Below, piece after piece: positions 10,635-22,600 of a stretch of DNA of 64,000 bases. The notes under the pieces are model-generated. The model was not told the DNA's origin and ran no database searches. It saw only the letters and a program-made list of their open reading frames with translations. Every line of letters begins with the position of its first letter. Position 1 is the first letter of the stretch. The position numbers and the translations under genes were made by a program. Source of the DNA: Tribonema minus (taxonomy: Eukaryota > Sar > Xanthophyceae > Tribonematales > Tribonemataceae); assembly GCA_017506865.1 (NCBI GenBank), contig JAFCMP010000083.1, positions 186,001-250,000 of the forward strand. The letters are read 5' to 3'.

Positions 10635-13600
10635 CTACTGCTCCAGGCGGTGCTGGGCGCTGACGCCGTGCTGAGCAGCAGCTGCGGCAGTAGCGCTGGA
10701 GTGGCCGGCGTGGTGCGCCGGCGTCGACAGCGGCGGCAGCGCAAAGAGCGCCGCGCTGCCCTTGCCCTCCACGACCTGGGGGTAGGGGCAGAGGGTGCGA
10801 AGGGGGGGTATACCGCTTAGCTGACCTGAGGGGGGATGCATGCCCCTTGCTCTTGACGATGGGGGGTGACCGGGCAGGGGGCGCCAGGGGGGTGCGTCGC
10901 TGAGTGGCGGTTGAGGCAGCATGTGAGGCATGCTCTCTCTGAAGGGAGGCGGCTGGCAGCAGCAAAGTATGCACGACCAAGGTGCTACGAAAACACATCA
11001 GTGGACTTGAGGATGAGCAGTTCTTCACAGCATTCTGCTTTACTCGAGCTACATACAGCACTGGGCACGGCTGCGCTGCCCTTCTCTCGGGGTATATCAA
11101 GTCAGGCACTGGGGCGCATTCACGAGGCAGCGTTCGAGGTACGCCCATCAGATACTATCATACTACACCACACCGCACCACGCAAGCGACACGCATGTTC
11201 GCTGATGGACGCCACGCCACCACCACCAGCAACGCTCAGCAACAGACACCCACCTCAATAGACGTCGTGTCGAGCGCCTGCGAGCGCGGCTGCGACCATC
11301 CGAGGCTCGCGCGGTGCGCGGCGGCGACGGCACCGGTGCCGCCGGCCTGCGCCCCCTGTTGAGCGCTGCTCCTGCTGGCCAGCGCGCTGACGCTCAGCAG
11401 CAGGCTCGCGCGCAGCGCCTCAGCGTGCGCCTTGGCGCGGTCTTGCAGCTCTGTCACCGGGAACTCCTGTTGTGCGCGCCGGGGGGGGGGGGGGGGGGGG
11501 GGGGGGCGCATCAGATGAGCGCTGTGGTTGGTGGTCGCTAGCTTTGTGGCTCCTGCTTGCAACTGCAGCGAGGGCGGAGCGCGTTGTCGCAGTCCCTGCA
11601 GCGCGCTCCGAGCCCTCCTCTCACGCCACCGAACTTCTGTACTTGAAGTATGTGAGTAAAAAGCACCCCTGCAGTACTCCTCTGACAGCGGGCAGAACAC
11701 TTCCAAGCGCATCTATGGTACGTGCAATACGCCACGTGCAACACGCTGCATTCACCGCGAAGTCATTGGCCGCATCCACTGAGGACGAGAATGCACTGTC
11801 GAGCGATGCAACCACCAGCCGCCACTCCCGTCATTCGCTCCTCTCATCAAACCAAACTTCGGTGTATGTAGATGCAAAGTACCTCTTAGGTACTCCTCCG
11901 ACAGCACATGAGACATGTCCAAACGTGTCGACATGCCCATTACAGCGCGAGGTCATCAGCCGCCTTCACCGACGCCGTAGATGCGCTGTTGAGCGATGCC
12001 ACCACCACATGTAGATACAACATGTACTTCGAAATACTTGAAAGTACTCTTCTGACAGCGCACACAAGACAATTCCAAGCGCACCTCATAAACGTGTAAT
12101 ATGCTACTGCTGCATGTACTATGCTGCATGCCTCACCGCAAGATCGTCGGCCGCTTCCACCGAAGCCGTGGGTGCGCTGTTGAGCGATGCCACCACCGTA
12201 TGTAGACGCAAATATGTACTTCAAAGCACTCTTCTGACAGCGCACACAAAACACTTCATACTGTTTGATATGCTATTGCTGCGTGTAATGTACCGCAAGC
12301 GTCATCGGAAGATCATCCGCCGCCTCCACCAAAGCCGTGGACGCGCTGTTGAGCGATGCCACCACCACCGCCATCCGCTCCTCTCAAAACACCAAACTTC
12401 TGTGCGTGTAGATGCAAAGTACCTCTGGCATACTCCTTTGACACCACATGCGATATGTCCAAGCGTCATATACCGCGAGCCTCACCGCGAGGTCATCTGC
12501 TGCCTCCACCGACGCCGTGGACGCGCTGTCGAGCGACGCCACGACCACCGGCCCCGTCTCGTTGGCCCGGCTCGTGCCGCTGCTGCCGCCCACCGTCGTC
12601 TCCGAGAGGTTGACGCCCGTGCCTATCTCATACGACTGCTCGCTGATGGAGGCGTTGACGGTGAGCTGCTGCAGCGCCTCGCCCGTGGGCAGCTTGCGCC
12701 GCGCGAGCTTGCGGTTGCGCATGGTCGCCAGGTCTGCGGAGCGTCGCGCGAGGTAAAGTTCAATTCGTGGAAGTGGTGCGCACAATCGTGGCAATGGCGT
12801 AAGCAGATGAGCTGCTGCAGCGCCTCGCCCGTGGGCAGCTCGCGCCGCGCGAGCTTGCGGTCGTGCATGGTCGCCTGGTCTGCGGAGCGTCACGCGCGCG
12901 CACAGTGCAAGTTCAACATTTCGAAGTACTTAAAGAAGTGCACACGGCCGTGGTGACGTGCGCACGACGTCGGGCATGCGGGTAGGGGCATCTGTTTGCA
13001 GCTTGCTTGCGCCGCGCGAGCTTGCGGTTGCACACTGTCGCCACGTCCGTGGAGCATCACCCACCGCAAACAAAGTCCGCAGGCGTTGAAGAAATGCACA
13101 CATGCGGGTGACGCGCGCAGCCAGGCGGTCACTGTCTGGCGACATTTCCAATTCTCACGAGCAGTTGACGTGCACGTCCAGATGGATAGGTACGTATGGA
13201 AATGACGTCATGTCCGCGTTGAAGTTGCACATAGCCATTTCTTCAACACTGAAGTGCACGCCGAGATGGGGTGGGTACACGAAGCTTCTGGCACCCCCCC
13301 TCGCCGGCCTCAAACAACTGCTTGCTGCTACCGGCGGGCGACGGCGAGGTGCTGCGGAGCCTTGCTCGTCGACGGCGGCCGGGCGCTACGTACCATGAGC
13401 GTGCGGGTGCGCATGACGGCCGATTCCGTGGGCATGCTAGCGCCGACGCGAGCCCAGGCGCTGCAGCCTACCAGCTGCGAAGGCAGCAGCGCCTTGCACG
13501 GCAGCGATGGGCACTGCTGCTCGCTCTCCGGTAGCGTGCTGCGATTGCGCGTGCACACAGCGCGCGACTGCCGTACTTCCGACGCAGTCGCTGTGCATCC

Positions 13601-16600
13601 CCTCCATGGCACATGTGCTTTTTATTTTGATTTCTCCCTCAGGGCGCGGAAAAGCCCAGATGAATGGCATCTATTTTGAAGCTTGCTGTACGGAATCTAC
13701 ATGTCGTATGACAGGCACATGTGCTTCTGACACCCACCATGCGGGCTTCTTCGTGCCCAAAGCACGGAATGTAAAAAGTACTTCGAAGTACACCGTTGCA
13801 AGCACGGTGCGATTCGCATTAAAAAGCATCTTGCATCTCTCACCGAGGATGCCGACGTCCTCCTTCTGGCGCATGGCCGCGCAGAACTCCTGGAAGTTGA
13901 TGGCGCCGTCGCCGTCCGTGTCCCACTCTTTGATCGCTGCCTGCGGGGGGGGGGGGATTAAGCGGCGATCAAGGGGGGAGAGGGGGGGGGGAGGGGGTTA
14001 ACAGCGTCACAAAGATTAGCAACATGAAAGCGCACCAACGACGCTCTCAACCTCTAGCGAGTAAAGTCTAGACGCAGAAGAGGCCGTCGCTGCACTGCGC
14101 GCCGATCACCGACTGTGGAGAATCACCGAGGGCGCGTTTTCGCCGTCAAAGCGCGCAAGGGAGGTCGTGCACGCGGACGCGATCAGCGCCGACACCAGGG
14201 AGCTCAGGGTCGGGGTTAGGGCGAGCGCAGCGGCGTCTGATGATCACCATCCTCGCCTGTGGCGCGCGCGCGGTGCCTGCACGTCAGCGGAAGACAGCGC
14301 ACGCTGCGGACGTGACGGCAGCACGCAGCCCAGCTCAGCAGCGCGGCACCTGCGTCCAGCTCCCCAAAACCTTGTGCACTGTGCGTCACATCTCGGGACC
14401 TGTACGACGGTGCTGTCGTGTGAGATGCTACATGTTTCGCGAAGCAGGGCGCGGCGCGGGCGAGAGCAGCACGCCAGCACTGCCCCCCCAGCCCTGGCAG
14501 ATAGTGCTTCTTCGTCGCAAGCCCCCGAGCGAAGCCGGTAGTACTGTCGTGCAAGAGCAGTATACCTACCAGGACTCACTGCGAGCATGCAGACGAGCTA
14601 CGTACCACGCTGTCGCATGCAAAGCAAAATCACACCAGCGCTAGCCCCCAAACCCTCAGACCAACTATCGCTGCGCTGTGTGCGACAGCTCGTGAACGCA
14701 GCAGCAGCCCCGGCCTCAGCCGCGAAACTTCAACCAAACCTCAACGCTGTCATGCACGGGCAACATACCTACCCCTGCCCTGGCATCAGTGCTCACCTTG
14801 AGCGTCACCTCATACAAACTGCAACATTACAGGAGACATACCTACCCCACACCCCACCCCGGCCTCAGCGCTCACCTTGAGCGTGACCTCGTCCGCGCCC
14901 GCGCCGACCGTGAGCTCGAGGTCGTCGACGGAGATGGCACCGCTGTGGTCGTAGTCGAGCCTGTCGAACGCGAGGCGCAGGCTGCGGTCGTCCAGCATGC
15001 GGCGGCTCATGGACGCCGCCATGAAGTCGTTGAAGGACAGCGTGCGGCTGCCGTCCATCACGACGCCGTCGAAGATCGCCTGCAATCAGGGTTGCAGTTA
15101 GGGTTAGCTGCGGTTTGAGCGGGGTGCACGCGACGAAGGAAGGTCGCCGACGGTTAGGGCTGGGGCAACGGTTCAGGTCGGATGCGCGACAGAGATGCGC
15201 GGCGTGCTTGAGCCAGACGACGCCTGAGAACAGCGCACGGGCGTTTACGACCGCCGCAGTCAGTGCGGCGGCAGCGACAGTGGCGCCCGCTGCCGGCCCC
15301 ACCCCCCTACTTAGCTGGCTGCCACGTTACAATGACTCCCCTGCAGAAACTGAACTCAGCCCATTGCAGTGTTGTGCCGACTCCCCATGCGTCTCAGCGG
15401 CTTTCTCCTTCAGAGTTATCGATACACCCTGCCACTGCTGCTGCTGCAGTCTCTGTCGGCGACATGGGGCTTGGAAAGAAGCCCTGTTGTGATCTGAACT
15501 GCTGTTGAATTGTTTTTGCAACACTGACAGTGTGCATCTCCTCCCGACCGTGACACCTTCTGAACTCGCTGCGTTCACACTGAACTGCAGAGGACCCGCG
15601 CGCAAGTCTGCGGCGCAGTGCGCAGCGCAGCCCGTAGCGCTCCTCAGATTGAACTGCAGACGCAGCTCCCAAACCGCAACTGAAACCGCAACTCGAGCCT
15701 CCAAAGTGCACACCCCCAAGCGTGCCCCTCGTCTGCGCGCGCACCTGAGCAGCTTCCTCCTCCTGAGTGTTGCCAACAACCACTCCCCCTGCCCCCCCCA
15801 CCGCCGCCGACCCCCCTATCGGCATGGGGCTCGAGAACCCCCGCCGCATGGCGCCCCCCGTCGTCGTCAGCCGCAGCGACGCCGTGGGGCTCAGGCTGGG
15901 GTGCGAGAGGGAGCCTGCAGAGCCGCCGCCGTGAGCGCTGCTGCCTGCGGCGATGTGGCGGTCCCAGCCCGGCATGGAGCGCTGCAGCACGTCGCGCAGC
16001 TCCGAGAGCGAAATGACCCCCGACTCCGAGGTGTCGGCCTGCAGGCGGATTTGTTTATTGGGGGGGAGAGGGGGGGGGGGAGGGGGAGGGGGGGTTGATC
16101 AGCCTGCTAGGGATACAACGCTAGACCCTGAGGTGTCAAGTAACTTCAGCTAGACAAGTGTCCCCCAGCCCGGCATGGAGCGCTGCAGCACGTCGCGCAG
16201 CTCCAACAGGGAGATGGCCCCCGACTCTGACGTGTCGGCCTGCATGCGTACTTGTTTGGGGCGGGGGGGGGGGGGTCCGAAATGCCTGCACACCATTGCT
16301 AGGGATACGACGCTAAACTCAGATGCATTAGGCTAGACAAAAAAAAATGTGTGTGCATGTTTTGACGGGGGGGGGGCGAGGGACAAGGTCCGGCGGCGTG
16401 CACAGGACTGATGATGCCACTGACCTGGGATACGCAGCAGCAGAACGAACAGCAGCGGGGCGGGCATACATACATGCAGGCCGCGGCGAAGGCGCTTCGG
16501 CGACGTGTAGCATGGTGCGCAGTGCGCGCAACTTCACCTTGCAAAATTGCGTTTCCAGCTCGCGCACGTGCTCCGGCTCAAGCGCGCGCGCGACCGCCTT

Positions 16601-19600
16601 GAGCGCGAGCTTCTTAAGCAGGTTCTCCTCGCGGAACTTGACGATGTTCGCGGCGACCTCCTGGGGGAGCTCGTGGGGCTCCTGCGAGGCGCACGGCAGC
16701 AGCAGCGCTCAGTATTGAAGTTGCAACGTGAAGTGCGTGCGTATACCTACCTCTGTTGAAGCTGATGCAGTTGAGCATACAGGCAGAGGCGCGTCAACTG
16801 CTGCGCTGGTTCACACAGCTCTGAGGTAGTGTGCCCTGAGTTGACGAGCCTGAAGCTACATTTGAGGCACAACTGCTACTGCAATTCTACCACCTGCCTC
16901 ATGTGCACCAATGAAAAACGCATAGTTAGGCGCCAAGATCCTGCCGTGCCGCGGGCACGCGGCAGACCGACGCAAACCGCGGCAAAGGCGTGTGCGCTGC
17001 TGAGCGTTGCGCACGCTCGAACCTCGTGTGCAATGTTGAACTTCCATCTACTTCACAAAACAGGACGCCCCCGCTGAACTGCAGGAGCGCAACTAGAGTG
17101 TCCAGGGCAGAGGGTTGCGTGAAGTACAAAATTGAGGTTGTGGGGGGGGCGAACGTGCTGCACATCCACACACACACACCTTGTTGCGCGTCGCAGAGCT
17201 GATCCACGGGTGGTGCTGCGCCTCCGCCGCCGTCATGCGCTCGCGCGGGTTGCGCACCAGCAGCCGCTTGATGAAGCTGCGGGATGAAGACACAGGACAA
17301 GACCACAAACGTCAACATCATACAACCACTCTTCAACATTGTCACCACGTCCGAAGTGGAGCGCGGCGGGAAGCGACGGAGAATGTCGGGTGCAGGTGCG
17401 GCGGTGCGCAGCGCGCCGGCAGCGCAGCGCGATGCACGCTCACTGGAGCATGCAAAAAGTGCAATCCTGGACCTGAGCCAGCAACCCCTAGTCGTACGCA
17501 GCAGCTCTCGCTGCCGTCCAGCGGCGCACTTGGAGCGTATCTACATGGCGCTAGGTGCCCATCGGACAAATGCGCACGAAAGCGCGTAGCACGGCGATGC
17601 GAGTAGCTCAAGTGTCTGTTGAGCAGGCGCAGAGGGAGCACAGCCATCGGAGCGCTGGGCACTCACTTTTTTGCCAGCGGCGAGATGTGCCGCCAAGCCT
17701 TCTCGTGGAACTGGTACGTGCCGTGCTGCGCGCAGCGAGTGGAACAGCGGTGACAGCAAAGTGCGGTTACGTGTGATCACGACAGAAGGGTGCCTGCGCT
17801 CTGCTGCGTGCAGATCTGAGTGACGAGGCCCCATCTGTGAGCTGCTGGCGCAATTCTGCTCTGAAGTTCTTGCCAGGTGCTGCAACATCAGACTGCGGTA
17901 CAGGTGCACCCGCACGTATACATATGGCAGTCAATACACTGGACACACAAGCGGCGCTGAACCGTGAGATGCGACAAAGATGCACTGCCGCACACTACCT
18001 GTAGGTACGATGTGCAGTGCAACCGCACCTGTGTGCTCAACGGGTAAGGCATGACACGCTTGCGAGTCATGCATGTGCTACTTGAAGTAGTACAGCACTG
18101 CGGAGCGCTGCCTCTCACCCGTATTTGCCGCGTGTGCTCCTCGCGCGTGCTGCCGTTTTCAACTACACTTCAAGTACTTGAAGTTGTACTACTTCAAGTA
18201 CTTGAAGTAGTTCAGAACCGTTGAGCACTGCCTCTCACCCGTATTTGCCACGTGAGCTCCTCGCGCGTGCTGCCGAGGAACGGTGGGTAGCCGCACAGCA
18301 GCAGGTACGCGATCACGCCGATGCTCCACATGTCGCACGCCGTGGGGTAGTGCGACCCCCCTATCACCTCGGGAGCCATGTAGATCTGGCGAGCGCAAGA
18401 AGGCGGGCAGCACACAGCTAGGTGGTGAACTTCAAAAGCAGCAGTGCCGTGCGCGGGGAAGGGCTCAACTGATCAGACAGATTCGGCGCTTGATCATGGG
18501 CTGATCTGATCTGGGGGCTGAACGCTGCCTCAATACTTACCCTAACCTCAAACCCTCAAACAGCCAACAGTCACCGCCCGAGATCTGTGATTGCTACACC
18601 TTCATCCATGTATCAGAACAGGTGGCAGTGAATGGCGTGAGGAGGCGTGTATGTGTTCATGCCATCATTATAATAGTTGCCGCCAACGTTGACAGCGCAG
18701 TGACCGCAGATGGACCGCTCATGCGCGTGCTTGCTGCTCTACGTCGGGCGAATTACGCCGCTGCACGTGCTACTGAAGAAAAACTCGAGAGCGACGGGCC
18801 ATGACATGTTCAAATTCAAGAAGAAGAAAGAGTGTTCATAAAACGCGAAATGTACCTCAACATACCGGTACTAGTACACAGATCCCTGGAGTTGCTGCGC
18901 TACACACTGCGAGCTCGTTCTTGCGCAAAAGCAACATGGCCGTCATCATCCATCAAACAATTGCTACTTCCGATTAGAACTTCCAGGAGTGACTCACCCA
19001 TGTGCCGACCACGTCGTGCTGCAACTCCGACTCGCTAAAGTGGCATGACAACCCGAAGCTGTGATGGCAAGAGAGGGGGGGGGGGCAATGCGCTGCGCAT
19101 CAGAAACAACTCCCAGGGAATGGAGCACGGTGGCATACTGAGGAGCGCAGGGTCACTTCATACTTAAAGTTGAGAGGAGCCACATCGCAGGGAATGGTGG
19201 CTCGGTTGCCCCAAATGTACTGCGTGTGCTCAATCGCTGCACACATTGCAATCCGCAGTACGGTTTTGTATCATTCCACAGTTGGCTATTTCAGGCAAGG
19301 GTGTTGGACCAAGTGATGTTAGAGAGTTGTTAATGAATATGTGTGCGCACCCATGCTCTATTTGGCCATTTCAGGCAACAGACAGCAGCTGGCCCCCATC
19401 CCGTGTTGTCAAAGGCTCACATATTGCCGCATGTGCTTGTGTAGAGGATGGTTCATTGTCAAGGGCATTGAGCGCTGCCGTCACGATGGTGATGCGAAGA
19501 GCGGAAATTCAGGAGGTCCAGGACAGCCACTGCGAGTGTGATGGTCCCGTGCTGGTGTCCCACAATACTTCAGCCACGGTGGAAGTGACTGTCCAAGAAC

Positions 19601-22600
19601 ACACACGCGCGTCAATGTCGCCTCCAGGGCAATATGTGAGCAAGCCTTGGGGGATGCTACGTAGAAAAATGCACGGTAGAGCCCCGTCCTCTGTACTGTC
19701 AAACAGCCGCCAACAACGGTGTACTGTCAGCATGTGTGACCACTCACTCTACTAGCTAACCCTAGCCCTACTTGGCACTCACTCGTCGAGCAGCTTTAAG
19801 TACCAGCCGCCACCGCGACAATATCATGGCGCAAGAACGCGCATACCTCGAAGTATTTTATTCAACGAAAGGCAGAATTGCAAGTTATGATCTTGGTTGC
19901 CGACAGCCTCCGACGGCAACATCCGTTTACATGATCAGATACCGCCCAGAGCATACAGCACCAGGACCGCGTCCTACGACTCGTTGACTCACTCGACGAG
20001 CTTGATCTCCGCGTCCACGCCTCTGTGCTCGCGCACGATGTTGTCGAGTTTCAGATCGCGGTGCTGAGGACACAGCATAGGGCAGAGCGGGGCACGCATA
20101 GTAGCGCTCAGTAAGTAAGTGCTCGTGTCAGTGATCAGCGCTCGCTTGCAACTCACACACGCAGGCCTATCTGAGAGGGCAGAGCGGAGTGCAGCCAGCG
20201 GGTATAATCAGTGTTCACGAATCACCAGATCGTAGAGCTCAAGGTGACAAGGTGTGGTTAGTCGCCCATGCTTTCCACCAATAACCGTGATCGCCACTGC
20301 TGCAGCTATCGGCCACGAGGCAAACAGTGCCACCAAATAATCTATGTCGCGAAGCCTGTGCCCCAGACGATGCAGATGCCGATGCACATTCCAACATGCA
20401 ACAAAAGATGCTGCACGCGGTAAAACTCACGCAACAGCGCTCAGCTTCAAGTCACGCGACTCACCGCGATGCTGCGGTCGTGGCAGTAGCGTATTGCGTT
20501 GATGACGCTCTTCACAATATCCGCCGCCTGCGCGCGCGGGCAGAGACAGGCAGTGCTCAGAACAGGGGAAACGCCGCCTATCAGACGGCGCAGGAATGCG
20601 AAGGCGCATGCACGTGCGCAGTGCAGATCACGCACGGCACTGATGGGCGCGCATGCGCTCAGAGGCAAGCGCACTTGAAGCGGCGATCGTGGTAAGCGCA
20701 CCGATCACGGAGTGCTCGAAGAGCGGTGACAGCACCCTGATCTAGTGAATGAACCATGCGCGCTTTTGGTCTTTGAAATTCATATGTGACGCTCGCTGCA
20801 CTAGCTACTGCATGTGGGTCATGCACCAGGCATAAGCATTCTGAAGGCAGACAGTTACAGAGGCATGCTGTGGGAGCAGTTGTGATGGGTCCCCCCAACC
20901 AGGCCCGCTCCCCCCCCCCCCCCCCCCCCCCCCCTACTTGCTCGCCGCCTGCAGCGCAGCGGCCGTCGGCGGTACCGCTAGAGTATGCGTTCACAATGAA
21001 GGCGGGCGGGGGGTGTGCCAATGATCAGGTGCACCTGCCAACTTCAACTTCAGAACTTCAGTCGAATCTCGTCAACGCACGCAATGGAACGTCACGCGCG
21101 CGGTGAGTGAGGCCTGAAAGGCCGAAGCCCCGCCCAATCGTGAGCGTGCGCACTCAATGCGATGCCACACGCCTGTGCCAGGCTGGCTGGCGGTGCCAAC
21201 GTGCCCCCTTGCGAGCTGCGGCGACTCAATTACTCACCGCGTCCTCCGAGTGAAACTTGTAGGACTGCATGAGGTTGCCGCCCGTGCACAGGTCCATGAC
21301 CAGGAACAGGTAGCTCGGCGTCTGGTAGACCTCCTGGAGCCGCACAATGTTGGGGTGGTCTGAAACGGCGCAGCAGCAGCAGCAGCAGCAGCAGCGTGAT
21401 GAGATAACAGCAGCGGCGTGTGGCGTCTTAGGCCCATCGCTGGGCCTGGCCGCGGTCCGCGCGGCGCTTGCAGCGACGCTCAGCGGTGGAGGCGCGCCGC
21501 AGCGCGCCACGGCGCAGCACTTTCTTCTACGTGCGCGCGCCTATCAGAGCGCCTGCTGCGAAGCGCAGCGCGTTTCATGCACGCGACGAGCGCCTCGCTG
21601 TGCACGTGTGCCGAACAGGATGCGGCGCACGGGCGTCACGGCACGCCGCGCTTTTGAGCCGCGAGGCTCAGCTCACACGTCCGTGACAAGTGCATGGCAA
21701 GAGCGCATGACGGGAGTTACCGCAAACAGGCGCCGTTCGCGCTGCGCGTCGAGTGGCGCGCGTTACAGCACCTCGTGTATGATTCGGCCAACAAGTGCGC
21801 GGCTCACAGGCGCCATATGTGCTGCGCAGCGGGACAGTGAGGCGCGAGAGTCACGCGCAGCAGCGGCGGCGGCAGCGGCGGCGGCAGCAGCGCTCACCGA
21901 GGTTCTTCATGACCTCCACCTCCTTCATGATGTTGTCGAAGCTCTTCTCGTCGCGCACGCGGCTCAAAGGAGCGAATTGCACTAAATGAAAAACGAATCA
22001 AAAAGATCGTTGAGCTCAACATGATGCGCTGCAAGAGGCCCAACTCACCGAGATTTTTCATCACCTCCACCTCCTTCATGATGTTGTCGAAGCTCTTCTT
22101 GTCGCGCACGCGGCTCAGCTCCACCATCTTGAGCGCGTAGCGCTCGCCCGACGCGCGGTGCGTGATGACCTGGACCTTGCCAAAGCAGCCCTGACAGCAG
22201 CGACGATGCGACAGTGCAGCGCGCGCGGCGTGAGGATGCGATGGAAAAGGCGCGAAGCAGTCTGACAGCGACGATACGGCAGTGCGGCGCGTGCGCTGTG
22301 AGGACGCGAGGGAAAGAGGCACGAAGCAGCCCTGACAGCGGCGACAACGATACGGCGGTACGGCGCGCGCGGCGTGAGGATGCGAGGGAAAGAGGCGCGA
22401 AGCAGTCCTGACAGCAACGATACGGCAGTGCGGCGCGTGCCTTGAGGATCAAGATACGGGTGTGAGGAGAACACGCGCGCGCAACGCAGCGCAGAACTGA
22501 GGCGCAGGGCGTCTGGAGCGTCGCCATTGAAGCTGGAATCGTGTGGCGTGATTGATCCGCTGGTGCGCGCGTTGGCGCGTGAGCCCTGCTGCTTAGGGTT

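Noticed and set aside
16165-16250. Alternative EF1 exon in CDPK-A
   Set aside because: It has an acceptor and good coding similarity, but no usable donor where the similarity ends; treated as an exon-edge copy.
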